This document shows, piece by piece, positions 49,701 through 61,799 of a stretch of 64,000 nt of DNA (positions are counted from its first letter, which is position 1; every line of letters begins with the position of its first letter). The position numbers were made by a program, and so were the translations under genes. The stretch covers positions 33,019,706-33,083,705 of the forward strand of contig NC_045139.1 in the NCBI RefSeq assembly GCF_008831285.2, given 5' to 3'. This stretch comes from Nymphaea colorata (taxonomy: Eukaryota > Streptophyta > Magnoliopsida > Nymphaeales > Nymphaeaceae). The notes under the pieces are model-generated. The model was not told the origin of the DNA and ran no database searches. It worked only from the letters and a program-made list of their open reading frames with translations.

Positions 49701-52700
49701 TGGAAAGAAAAAATTATTCAATGGAAAACAAAATTTCCATTTATTCCCATGTTTCTCACAAGTTGATGAATTAGGAGGAACAGGTTTCTGATTTTCTAAA
49801 AGTTTTCCAGGAAATGAGCATTCCATATTTAATGAGAGTTCTGGTACCTATTGTTTGTTGTTCATCGAGATTTTATTTTGGATGCCCATAAGGATGCTAC
49901 TTCAATGTCATTCTATGTCTTTTCGGTTTAGTCCTGTAGTGGACCATTATATCTGAATATGTATCTTTCAGCTTGAGATATTCTAGTCTGTGATGTCTGA
50001 TCAACTTTTAAATGGTCATCTATTATATCTTTATCTTGTGTCATTTATTGTTCAGACTAGATCTTTATTTAAATTTCCACTTATGTTGCAATTTGAACAT
50101 TACATAGGAATGAAAGTTTATATTACTGATGAGAAGGAGCTGATCATGGAGCCATCATTTAAGTGGGCGGGCAATCCGAATGTTATTGTGGCAGTTAAAG
50201 CATTTGGGCTGAAGGCAACTGTGCAGGTCACTTCCTTATCTAGCAGGAAAAGTAAATTATTGGAGTGAAGCACCTGAGTGTATGATGACTTTTGACCTCT
50301 TTAATGACTAGGCACAGCTCAAACTCGGCTAATGTCATGGTATGCAAGCTTGAGCTCGCCTGGAACTCGACTTGAGCTCACATCTTACTGCTTGAGCTCC
50401 AGCCAAGTTGAGCTCAACAAACCTCAAAGCCAGCTCAGAAGCTTAGATGAGCCAAGTATAAAAAGATTAATATTTTTAAAACACACACTTTAAAAGGAAA
50501 GCATGGTGAGTTTTGATGCAGAATACTTTATTTGAAAACCCAAAGGATGCTCATTACACTAATGACATCTTATATGACAATTGTGCGATAACCCAAGGGA
50601 TGCCCATTACACCAAAGGCATCTTATATGACAATAGTGTTATATATCTATATGCTCTTGACGAGACTAAATGTTCTATGAGTCAAGCAGATACAACTTGA
50701 GATGGACTCATTTAATTTGTTAAGTTTAACTACTGGCTCGAACTCAACTTGCTTAATAAACAAGTCAAGCTCAAACCGAGCTTATACAAGTCGAGCTTGA
50801 CCCAAGCTCAAGCTGCTCAACTTGTTGTGCAGCCCTACCAGGTGTTATGTTTCTAGGTTGCATCTGCTTATTTTAATTAGAGGTCATGATAGGTTATTCT
50901 GTTACTTGACAACACAAGTATATATTAGGTGCAAGACCTGAATTCCAGATTTTTTTTTTTTTGTAGGGTTTATCTGTTTATTCTAAATGTGTAGGTCTTG
51001 AATGAATAAAGATAATGTGCTGACATTTTTTCGTGGGACCTCAGTTGGTGGATTTGCAAGTTTTTGCTTCTCCAAGAATCACTCTGAAGCCTTTGGTGCC
51101 AACATTTCCTTGTTTTGCAAAAATTCTTGTCTCCCTAATGGAGAAGGTAGCTGACAACTTATTTCTATTTATTATATATTTCTGTTGAATGCATTTTTCC
51201 TTCATGTTCGGTGCCCAACTAACTTCTTACCTTTTCTTGCTGTAGCCACATGTTGATTTTGGACTAAAACTTCTTGGGGGAGACGTGATGTCCATTCCTG
51301 GCCTTTACAGATTTGTTCAGGTACTTTTGCTTTCATATTAACAGTTCGTTCTTTTCTTGCATTGGTTTCATTCCTATTGGCTATTCTGATTAGATTGCTT
51401 GATGGGTCATATTTCTGACCATACTTATGAAAGAATGGCAAAGTTATCATTTGTGTATTAGTTATCGAAGAGTTCTAGTATGTTACCCTTCTTCCATAAA
51501 TAACTCATACAAACCAGAAGCTAATGCCACCTTCTGAATTTTTAAAAAAATTGGTTTATAATTTCACTTGTTGTTTTCATTTTTCTAATATCTTCTGCAG
51601 GAGACTATCAAGGATCAGGTTGCAAATATGTATTTATGGCCTAAGACACTGGAAGTGGCAATCATGGATCTTTCAAAGTACATTACTGGTTATATTTATT
51701 TGTTCACTTTTCTGTTTGTGATTACTTGTAACAATTTCAAGATTTCTGTATGAATGCCCAGGGCCATGCAGAAACCAGTCGCTATTCTTCAAGTCAAGGT
51801 TGTGAGAGCAACTAAGCTAAAGAAGAAAGACTTATTGGGCAAGTCTGATCCCTATGTGAAACTTAAGCTTACAGAGGATAAGCTTCCATCTAAGAAAACA
51901 ACTGTCAAGCACACTAATCTGAACCCTGAATGGAATGAGGAATTTAACTTTATTGTGAAGGATCCAGAATCTCAAGCCCTTGAGTTCACTGTATATGATT
52001 GGGAACAGGTACCTGACTTTTGCTTTTTTTTTTTCTTTTTATAATTCTTTCATTTGTGTCAGCCATCTGATGCTGACTTCAATATTTGCATCCTTATAAT
52101 CTGTTTAGGTTGGCAAGCATGAGAAGATGGGAATGAATGTCATTCCTTTGAATGATCTGCCTCATGATGAGCTAAAAACTTTGACACTTGACCTGCTTAA
52201 AAATATGGATCCTAATGACCCACAAAATGAAAAGGGACGCGGACAAATCACCTTGGATGTGACATATAAACCATTTAAAGCAGAGGATTTAGCAAATGAA
52301 TTGAATGAAGAGACAGGTGCAGTTGAGAGTGCTCCTGAAGGAACACCTGCTGGTGGAGGTCTGCTTGTAATAATTGTGCATGAAGCTCAAGATCTGGAAG
52401 GCAAGCATCACACAAATCCCTATGTACGACTTCTCTTCAAGGGAGAAGAAAAGAAAACTAAGGTATCATGATGTACTTGTAGCTGCACCTCTGGCAGTTT
52501 GATGGTTATAAATTGTGATCATTTGCTGAAAATACCTTCTACTCTTGTGGATTCAGCATATCAAGAAAAACAGAGACCCTAGGTGGGAGGAGGAGTTCAC
52601 TTTTACACTGGAAGAGCCACCAACTAATGAACGCATCCATGTGGAGGTATTTAGTCGGCCACCTAGCATTGGCTTACATTCAAAGGTATGAAACAATCTT

Positions 52701-54394
52701 TCACCTCAGTTCAGGCAGAGTGGATTCTTTGGCTAGAGCATGACATTTGTTGATTGCCTCTGTCCTGGTTTATACCTAGATATTTTTGACTGCCTTATGC
52801 TAGTTTACAGGCTTATAGCTGTCAACTATTGCATCGGTGAATATTTATTCACTTCCATGTATTTTATTCACTTGAGAAAAAAAGTTCCTGAAGGCTTTCT
52901 GCTGATATAAATGGTGATAATAACTTAGATTTCATGTTTTGATCTCCCCACAGAAAATGAACTTAATCATGAAGGTGACATATCATGCAGTTTTGAAACT
53001 CATTTAATTCTACACACAGTGACCTGATTGTAATAATAGAAATTTCTGGTTGGACATTAAAAAAGACTATGAACCGATATATAAGATTACTCAGGACTAT
53101 ATGTGTGTGTCTGTCTGGGTGTTTTAATTTAACTAATTTACATGGAGTTCATCAAGTAAGTACTTGTGTGCTTAACCATATAAAAGTCTTTACTTGGATC
53201 AAATGCAAGCACTGTAAGAGAATGGGAATCCTTGTAGCTGTGTGGAAAAAATATGGAAATATAGGTAAGGTCAGCTGAAAGATTGGTGAGCATACAATTC
53301 TTCGTATAAAATGACCTGGGCATATAAAAGAGACACGTGGTATAGAATCTTTCATTTTTTTTTTTACATCATTTGAGTTGTCAGATTATCAATTCATATG
53401 ACGGCTACTTCTATGTCAGTTTCTCCTGGGCTTCCTGCTCCATACATACAGTATGTGAATGTCTTTATGGTTTCTATTTCATGGACGTTGTCTTAACTTG
53501 GACTGCCGAAGCTTCCTCCTTTCTCTTGTTGTCTTTTGGTGGTTCCTTGGGCCATCTTTATTTCAAGTTTCAACCTCTTTCTCAAAGAAACTTGATGAGT
53601 CGATACATCACAGTATCAAAAAGGAAAATTTTTATTAGACAACCAAGTTTGTGGCTGGATTGTCATGTACGACTAGATAATTGCCTTTAGGTTTGGTAAG
53701 ATAAGCTAATGTAGCATGAGGAGCAATAACTTTTAAAGAGTTTAATGTTTTTGGGGAATGTAAGTAAGGATGACTTAATTTACATGGATGAGTTTAACAG
53801 ACCATTCTTGTCATTCATGTCGCTTCACATGTGATGCCTTTGCGTCTTTGTAGTTCATGTTCCTATCTTACGCAAGGCAATCAGGTTCTTGTTGCTCCTG
53901 TATCTGTTCGATGCAATTCCTGCTTCAATGGCCTTTCAGTATGCTTGATTTTCATTTTTTATCAAGTGCTATCAATTTCTCCTGCCAATAAGATTCAGTG
54001 GCACAGGACCGGTTTTCTATTTCAACATAACACAAATAACATGGTTCCCTGCTTACCTACATTTTTACTGGTGATTAGTGAAGAAACCCTTATTGATAGA
54101 TTGAATGCTTTTTTGTGATCAATTCTCGCTTTTCCTTTTCCCTTCATGTGTTCTTCTAAATGTTTCAATCATTAGGGTTCAATTCCTCATTGTTTTGTTC
54201 GTGGCTCCCATAAATGACAGACTAGTGGTTGAATTGAAAGTGCCTTTTTTTTTTATCAGGAGTCTCTGGGTTATGTTGATATCAATCTCTCGGATGTTGT
54301 CAGCAACAGAAGAATCAATGAGAAATACCACCTCATTGATTCAAGGAATGGAAGAATTCAGATTGAGCTACAGTGGAGAACTGTAGGGGCGTAA
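45122..54394 (+). CDS. SYT2: Plant synaptotagmin, SYT2-like (TM anchor, SMP domain, two C2 domains)
   Basis: Membrane-anchored lipid-binding tether; plant SYT1/SYT2 act at ER-plasma membrane contacts or in Golgi-linked secretion. Twelve exons, all GT-AG and in frame: 45122-45232, 47440-47538, 47645-47695, 47930-48053, 50108-50226, 51045-51146, 51246-51320, 51601-51677, 51762-52008, 52109-52462, 52557-52685 and 54260-54394. The product is 540 residues, the usual family length. Residues 1-30 form the N-terminal membrane anchor (MGFLSSLLGFVGFGVGISVG). An SMP lipid-transfer domain spans about 68-250 and starts near LPEIPLWVKNPDYERVDWLN. C2A covers about 255-360, with acidic loop residues D276, D282, D332, E334 and E340. 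C2B covers about 410-535, with HHTNPYVRLLFKGEEKKTK. YYLFIYFQP and VDWLNKFLSNMWPYLDK are closer to Arabidopsis SYT2 than SYT1. The symbol denotes this similarity; orthology was not tested. Introns 1 (2.2 kb), 4 (2.1 kb) and 11 (1.6 kb) are long and repeat-bearing. Confidence 0.95.
48330..48353. repeat. (TA)n microsatellite in SYT intron 4
   Basis: About twelve TA units in the intron between 48053 and 50108. A short GA run lies in the same intron near 48774-48790. Confidence 0.8.
50310..50840. repeat. GAGCTC/CTTGAGCTC-rich repeat in SYT intron 5
   Basis: Intron 5 (50227-51044) carries a degenerate array of GCTTGAGCTC, AACTCGACTTGAGCTC and GTCGAGCTTGACCCAAGCTC words, the same word family as the 71-bp array at 7236-7780. 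Two copies of a word close to CCCAAGGGATGCCCATTACA lie at about 50539-50560 and 50590-50612 within it. It looks like an old transposon copy tolerated in the intron. Confidence 0.6.
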
Positions 54395-56340
54395 TGTTCT
54401 GCCATGAATGAGCCTTTTCTCCAGTACCAAACTCACACTTACACCTGGTTTACTGGGGTGCCCTTTCCTCGTTTCTTGGTTTTTTCACCTCCCCGACTTG
54501 ATCAATTGTGTTTGTGTCCAGCAATAATGGAAGATAAATCCTGTAAATACAGACCACTGAATTGCTAAGTCTGTTGCTAAAAACCTTCCTGCTCTTCTAT
54601 TTTTTTGTACTCGCTTCTGCTTTTATGGATTAGAGGTCGATTGTCACAGTCCAGAATTTCATCAGGTTGTGCCGTACTGGTAAGCAGTTGCTGTCTGCTC
54701 TTGAAGATTCTGAAGCAACTGTGAGAAAAAATTCAGTAACTACCGAAGAGCTAGGCTCTTTTTTTTACGTCAGAATTGCATCTGCTAGACCTGAATAACA
54801 TCTTTCCACATCGGAAGGAAAGGAATCATTACCGGAGGAGTATGATAGCTATAGGTAAACTTGGCTTTTCTTGATGTACAGGTTTGCTGGTAAAACATGA
54901 TTTCTGATTCATACACAAAAACAGTCGAAATGTTCTAAAACCAAATTCAGGTCCTTACAAAAACGGTCGAAAGGTTCTAACAAACAGTGCTCTATCATGG
55001 TGTAAGCAGCTGTTGGTGGCTTGTAGTGACCAAAAACTTCTCTCTTCGCCACATCTGCATGTGAAATGTCTTTTGTCCTTGTAATCGCGTCAAGGGTGAC
55101 TGAGACAGGACGAAGCCATTTGAAAAGATGATTTATCACAGGGGGATCATAGATGAATTTTTTGAAAACTAACGTGATAAAGAAGTAAAATTAAAGTCAA
55201 AGTAGACTAGAACAGTTGGTGAATTTAAAGATACTCCAATTTAATCGTGCTCTCAACATGCTAATCATAAACAAGATGCAGATATCGTAACTAGTTTTTC
55301 TTTTTTTTTTTATCTAATGGAACATTTTTAAAATACTGTGAGGTCAGAATCATCTCCATTTTGTCTGAAAAAGAATACCCATGGCAAGTGAATTTCCAAA
55401 CAATAACTTGTCATTTAAAAGCAAACTACTACAACCATACTATAAAAGAACTCCAATGCCCAACCAGTCGTTCAAAACAGAAAAAACCATTCCGTGTTGA
55501 AACTAAAAGGCAGACTCTCGTTCTATGAAATCTTTCTCCTGAAAGTATCAGAAACACGAGAGAAAGCGACAAACTAATGGAGCCACATACGACATCCGAA
55601 CTAGGTTCTTAGAAGTCCTTGGAATTGGTATAGGCTGTTACCACCTGCAAGACGACTTAATCATGCATGAGATCTGGGTCTTCTTGGACCTCATGTGCAC
55701 CACGACCAGATCGAAGGGGCTGCTTCGATCAGAAAATGAATCAGTTGCTACGTAAACAAATAAACAAACAAACCGAATCATTGTTACCGATGTGGCCAAA
55801 TGAGGTGGGGGCTGGTAGGCAGCCAATTTTTGTTTTGAATTTCTGGGACATCAACTCTTTGTATTAAAAAGGAATGTCACCGATTTGTAGTAGTAGATGA
55901 CAAACCCAAATACTAAAAGCAAGCCTTGTATCCTAGCACGACAAATTTGGGTTGGGGCTTCGGCCTTCAATTGAGCAGTAGGTCTCATTCTCAACTAAAA
56001 TAAACAGAATAATTCAGAAGCACTTTTCAGAAAATGTTGGTTACACGAATTGGATACAAGTTTGAACCACAGAAAATGCATGCTTGATCTGCTGATTACT
56101 TGGGTAGATGTGTTTTATCAGTTGAAAATATCTTATGGGTTCCGGAGAATGTCTGTTAGGGGGTTAGGCCCCCAAACCTTTATTCACAAAGAAAGATCTC
56201 ATGAGTTAGTTTCCATCTCAAGAAAGTTCAGTTTATACATCCAAATAAACTGATGTAAGAAAGAATTGTCACGGATCCAGATCTAATCACTTCAAATAAT
56301 TAGGATTTGGAAAGAATCCTTTCACGTTTCCAAAAATTGC
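54395..56340. other. SYT 3' flank and intergenic stretch
   Basis: The first 200-300 bp should be the SYT 3' UTR. The rest is AT-rich with a copy of the GGCTTCGGCT-tagged repeat (about 55930-56000). No protein-like frame was recognised. Confidence 0.4.
55930..56000 (+). repeat. GGCTTCGGCT-tagged dispersed repeat, copy 5
   Basis: GGGGCTTCGGCCTTCAATTG followed by AGCAGTAGGTCTCATTCTC. The preceding words GCAAGCCTTGTATCCTA also match sequence before copy 4, so the shared unit is about 100 bp. Confidence 0.5.
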
Positions 56341-56368
56341 TCAATGATATCGGGTCCGTGGCCCAGTG

Positions 56369-56374
56369 CACGTG
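56369..56374 (+). promoter_or_regulatory. G-box-like CACGTG upstream of the TPR gene
   Basis: CACGTG in the context GTGCACGTGTAT, about 370 bp before the TPR start codon. G-boxes bind bHLH and bZIP factors. Function here is inferred only from the motif and its position. Confidence 0.35.
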
Positions 56375-56565
56375 TATCTTATGCCCTGTCGCCAGCGGGG
56401 CCCCACAAAATCATCGCCCCTTCTAAAACCTCCGCCTTCCCACGTTCAACGGGCCATTTTTGAGCATGCAACGGCTAGTTTTTGTTTCCTATCCAACGGT
56501 AACGCGGCAACGGTCGAGAATTTCCGCACCTATTCAAATCGATCCATCGTCTATCTCACAGATGC

Positions 56566-56570
<5 letters not shown>

Positions 56571-56604
<34 letters not shown>
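56571..56604. repeat. (CT)n microsatellite in the TPR gene leader or promoter
   Basis: About sixteen CT units roughly 140 bp upstream of the start codon. Pyrimidine runs of this kind are often found in plant 5' leaders. Confidence 0.85.
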
Positions 56605-56606
<2 letters not shown>

Positions 56607-56739
56607 CCTTCCTGGGCTCTGCTTCTTCCTTGGTGTTTCTCATTCTTTTTCTCTCTGAAAAGAAGAATAATATTAAAGATCGATCTACCAACCCACTGTA
56701 TCACATCTCTAATAAAGGAAGAGTCTGCTGGAAGTGACG

Positions 56740-58441
56740 ATGGCGCTCCCCCTAAGACCTTCAAAATCTGCACCATGTTCGCCCATCAAGCCCCTTCCAG
56801 CGATTCGAAATCCGCACGTTCGATTGGACTCCTTTCACGTCATTCACAAAGTCCCAGTTGGAGACACTCCCTACGTCAAAGCCAAGCATGTTCAGGTAGG
56901 CTCCCAGACTTCATGAACTGATGCCATTCCCCTTCCTTCGTTCTCATGTGGATTTCCCGACTGATTTTTAGATGAACCATTTTTTCTCATTGTGGTAGTT
57001 TCCTGCTTCTGTTGTTTGTTGTTTTTTATTCATTTTTCCTTTCATTTGTGACATGTATGGATCAGTTGGTAGATAAGGACCCAGATAGGTCGATTGCTCT
57101 CTTTTGGGCAGCGATCAATGCGGGCGACAGAGTTGATAGTGCTCTCAAGGACATGGCCATTGTGATGAAGCAGCAGAACCGAGCAGAGGAAGCCATTGAA
57201 GCCATCAAATCTCTGAGGTGCAAGTGCTCAGAAAGTGCTCAGGAGTCCCTTGATAATATTCTCCTTGACCTATACAAGGTTGGTCTCTCCTGTTTTGATT
57301 TTTGAAGAACCTTCATCCCTTTCCTTTCTGTACCCTCGTCTGTTGTTCTTATTTTTTCTCTTGGGAACTTAAGAAAAGTAAGATGTGTTCTGCAGAGATG
57401 TGGGAGGTTAGATGATCAGATTACTCTTTTGAGGCACAAGCTGGTGCTAATTCAACAAGGAATGGCATTTAATGGCAAACGAACCAAGACAGCACGATCT
57501 CAAGGGAAGAAATTTCAGGTTTCCATTGAACAAGAAACAACTAGATTGCTGGTAAGAGTTACCCTTGAATCACCACAGGGAGCATTTTCACTGTCTGCTA
57601 CCAAGTACTGATATACCTTCTCAACAATCAACTTCTTGTATAGGGAAATTTGGGTTGGGCTCTGATGCAGCAGAACAACTATGTTGAAGCCGAAGCCGCC
57701 TACAGAAAAGCACTGTCAATTGCTCCCGATAATAACAAGATGTGCAATTTGGGCATCTGCTTGATGAAGCAGGGACGAATCTCAGAGGCAAAACTAACTC
57801 TGAAAAGAGTAAAACCTGCTGTAGCAGATGGACCTCGAGGGGTTGATTCTCATCTAAAAGCATATGAAAGAGCGCAAGAGATGCTCGGAGATCTTGAATC
57901 TATGAATGGTCAAGGCCAGTTACATGAAATGTCTTCCTCAGTGTGGCAGCCTCAGCCTTGCACACAGTTTTATGCAGATGAAAACTTCAACTCTATCAAT
58001 ATGGACAGCAATGCATTTCCTCCATTGCAGAAAAGCACCAAACCAATTTTATCACAGAATATCCTAAACATTGACGCTCCACCATTCTATTCATCAAAAC
58101 CAATAAACGTCCTCTCTGAGAGAACCGTTCATGATCCTCTTGCTAACCTCAAAAGGACGAGGTCAATTAGCACATACCAAGATTTGGAGGGCTTGAAGAA
58201 AACAGGGATGGACCAATTTGAAGAAAGATCAATAAAGACTTCATTTTTGGCAGAACCAGCGGAGGACGGGGATAACATCATCTGGCCTGACAACAAGGAG
58301 TTTGAAGAAGCAATAATGGCAGCTGCCGCTTTTATCATTTCTGACACAGCAAATCCTGCAGATTGCCAGAGAAAGATACCCAAGCGACTCAAAGTTTTCC
58401 AGGAGATTGCCCTTCCCCTGAGCCCTCAATGCCCGAACTGA
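56740..58441 (+). CDS. TPR protein of the MS5/POLLENLESS3-SDI family (POLLENLESS3-like)
   Basis: Plant family of TPR proteins including MS5/POLLENLESS3, needed for exit from male meiosis II, and the sulfur-deficiency-induced SDI1/SDI2 repressors. Exons: 56740-56895, 57066-57278, 57396-57551 and 57644-58441. All introns are short (94-170 bp) with GT-AG ends and phase 0. The product is 440 residues. The diagnostic core is FHVIHKVPVGDTPYVKAKHV (32-51), then KDPDRSIALFWAAINAGDRV and DSALKDMAIVMKQQNRAEEA, then GNLGWALMQQNNYVEAEAAY starting at residue 176 and KMCNLGICLMKQGRISEAKL. The helical TPR-like repeats end near residue 260. The C-terminal 180 residues are low-homology, polar, and end with a basic patch (RKIPKRLKVF). 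The length is nearer MS5 and POLLENLESS3-like proteins than the roughly 300-residue SDI proteins. ATG 56740 is preferred because it starts the MALPLRPSKSAPCSP leader. No truncation was seen. Confidence 0.93.
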
Positions 58442-60700
58442 ACTTTATCTGTTGCCTTCCATTCTTCTCTCCATTTCCTCTTATTTTTTTTCTAATTAAC
58501 AATGTTTCTCTGATTTATGGGAGATGAACTTGTTCTCCTCTAGAGCCTGTTGGTCTGCGGGACGCCTAAGTGTTAGTCCTAAGATCTTAACAACAGTGGA
58601 TGGCCACTGACTTTTTCCTCATTAATCAATTCTTGATGACCGTGTGTTAAGCTAATCAAATTAATGAAGTTTGCTTTCCAATCAAATTGTTTTTGCAGGA
58701 AATCTTTGCCCACGATGTATGTCTTGTTCCATATAGAGAGGGAGATGGATTTAGAGTTTCTTGCTTCACAGAATTCGATCATTTGAACTATACATTGTCT
58801 TGTCTGCATTCAAATCGTCCAGCCTTCTCATGTCATACGTACTATTTTGGCAACTCTTCTGTAAAAAACACAGTTGGGGTTCACCGAACACCTCCTGAAT
58901 CGACAGAATTTATTAGAAAAATAAAAGAATTTACACCTTTCCACGAAACTATTTTGCAATAATTTTAAACAGGGCGTTTGATAGCACAAAGTTTTCAGGT
59001 TTACTGTTTCAGGGGAAACTTCACGCGCAGAATGCACCAACCAGAAAACAGGGCTGACTTTTAGGGATGCAAATCATACAGATACCGTTTCCCCAGGCCC
59101 CTTAGGTCTTGGGAATTGAGACAAAATAATGTAAATTTATCTAGGATTATAAATTCTTTTATCTCTAAGAAATGCGATTTATGTGGATTTCTGTAGATTT
59201 GGGCGTGGTGATTGGCCTTTTGACTCTTATAAATTTTTATTTATTGTGGTTATGCACACAGCATTATCTCCAGATCCAAAATTTTCTGGTGTCTTTTCTC
59301 TCGTCAAGATTTTCTTAAGCCAAAAACGATGTTTTAGGCCGTTGGTTTGGGACTAAGATTTTATTTATTATCCAAAAGCTTGAGTTTTATTTTGATTGCT
59401 AGGCGTTTGAACCAGGAGACCATACTTGTATGTTAGCGTCAAGGAAACAATAAAAGGATAATTGTCTGAAATTAAAGAGGTTAGAAAGCATCAGATCCTA
59501 ATAATCATTTTATAAGTCTGATAACCAGATTCAGTCTTATATGTAGAGAGGAAAGCGATACCCAAGTATTGGTGGAGAGAGTGGAGACTTGGAGATTTAG
59601 AATCCACCTTAATTCCGCAGTTTTATTACTTTATCAAACATTAGATATTAGAACTTCTAATTTAAGATATCCTAGATAATCAGTTCATCTTCCAGACAAA
59701 TAATTTGGAATCCCCGCTGCAATTCATGGACCTGAGATCCTAGATAATCAGTTCATCTTCCAGACAAATAATTTGGAATCCCCGCTGCAATTCATGGACC
59801 TGAGATCAATAAAGCTGAATGCGAAGAAACCATTTCATAGCCCTTAGGAATTTTCGTCAGAGTACAAGAAATAAGTTGGCATATATCTCTGCATTTTAGT
59901 CGCAAGATGCACAGAAGACAGAGGAAAAGTCGACTAAATTTTTTTACTTATGAGATAGTTCATATGTTTTTACAAGACCAGAAATTAGTTCCTAAACATG
60001 AAAAATGGGTTTCCAAAGATTTTTCATGCTTTTTTAAGTTTACTAGCTTTTGCAAGCACAATTAACATTGGCAACAGCATAAAAGGAAAACAGCAACATT
60101 TTTCTCAAATACAAAGCATATAGACAGATTTCATGCAAGTAATTGGAACTCACAGTACATCTATAAGTGATTCAGAATATTCATATTAGAACAATGACAG
60201 AACATGTCTTACATGATAAGTTCTGTATTGAAATTTCACCTGAGGCTCTGCAGTATCCAAAGCCAAATGGTACATATCAAGAGCTTGAGACATTAGTTCT
60301 GTATCTGAATTGCTAACAGGTTAAAGCCAACAAGCTACGTGGTAAAATAAAAAATCTATCCGGATCTGTATACGACATTCGCTAGTGAATACAGTATAAG
60401 TCAACTAATGTAACAATAAAATTGGAAGCTTATTAGCAAGAGCTCTGTCTATTTACCGACGGAATTGTATTTAAAGTTTGCGTAAAATGAATAAATGGGT
60501 TCTTTAAATGATAAATAAAGATGAAGGAAGGGAGACTAAAAGGAAACATCTAGTATAAACGATTCATCATAAAGGGCCTCCATCCAGAGGAAAAAACATG
60601 TACTTATGCTTAGTTCAACATCCCAACATTGAGAAACCAATTCACAATAGATATTGATAAGAATATTATGGATAATAATCAAATCTGGTGTAGATCAATT
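58442..60700. other. TPR 3' flank and gene-free stretch
   Basis: The first 200-300 bp are probably 3' UTR. The rest is AT-rich, holds the exact 68-bp tandem duplication, and shows no protein-like open frame. Confidence 0.4.
59669..59807. repeat. Exact 68-bp tandem duplication
   Basis: 59669-59736 and 59737-59804 are identical 68-bp units beginning ATCCTAGATAATCAGTTCAT and ending CATGGACCTGAG. Three more matching bases follow the second copy. Zero divergence shows a recent duplication, or an assembly artefact. Confidence 0.95.
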
Positions 60701-61026
60701 TTTGAAAAGATTCTATCTGAAAGTCTTCCATGATTCTCTCCATTTAGTCTAATAAAGATAGTTGAGAAGTAAAGAATTTGGCACTTGGGATGCATCTCTT
60801 GACATAAACTGAGAAAATGATCTGCTTGCCTATTGAGAAACGAAAAAAAATACTGGACACTAACAAGCTCAGGTTTTTGAGTTTTTCACGAAAACAACAC
60901 ATACATGGCTGTAGTGAAAGCAGCAAATCTATGAGAGGATTCATGATTAAAGCAGTGGTTTTGGGGACTGGATCAGACTGTAAGCAAATTGGACCTTCCC
61001 TTAGACTATGCAAATCAAATAAGGAG

Positions 61027-61795
61027 GACAGATATCTCTTCCTTTCCATGCCTCTAGCAGAAGCAGCTCATGATTCCATACAAAAGAAAATTGATTCAAA
61101 CTCTGCATCTAACCATTCTTCAAAGCACACAATAGAGCTCTCCATTGATGCAAACTGTAAGGAATATACATGGTTAATCTCAGTGTACATAAATTCTAAG
61201 AGATCTGCTCAAAATTATGAAATAAGGGCACTTGCTTTTTTCAAATGTGTAGAAGCAGGCATCATGTTTCAGTTGAGTTAGAGTACTGATATGATCATGT
61301 AAGTCACTTGTCACCAGAAAATTATCTGGTTCAGATAAGTGGCAGAGTTATATCTGGATATGACACTAGTCAATTCTAGGATGACAGGTATCTCTTTCTT
61401 CACATACCTCTCTACCATCAGTCAGCTCCGGAATCTGCACAAAAAAAAAAAAAGGATTCCTGGATCTAATCGTTCTTTGGAGCACACATTAGAGCTCAAA
61501 CGTAAGAGCTATGACTATGAGTTTATGAATGCGTTGAGTTTAACACCTTAGGATGCATCTCCATTGACACAAACAGTGAGTAGGAAAGGTTAATCTCAGT
61601 ACACAAAAACTCTAATAGCTCTGCACAAAATGAAGTATAGGCCGACATTTCGATTTTTCTTCACTTACAGGTAGAGCAGAACCAAGAAACTTTTTTCTAA
61701 ATGTGTAGAAGGAAGCATTATGTTTCAATTGAATTTGACTACTGATATGATCATGTAAGTATCTTGTGGCCAGAAAATTGTCCAGTTCCTTACTG
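61027..61795. repeat. Diverged tandem duplication
   Basis: Unit 1 (about 61027-61335) and unit 2 (about 61385-61795) share, in the same order, ATATCTCTTCCTTTCCATGCC-like, AAGCACACAATAGAGCTC-like, GTTAATCTCAGT, AAATGTGTAGAAG, CATNATGTTTCA and CTGATATGATCATGTAAGT words. Unit 2 has extra inserted sequence and an A-run (61440-61453). Open frames across unit 1 do not resemble a known protein. Confidence 0.75.
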
Positions 61796-61799
61796 TTTC

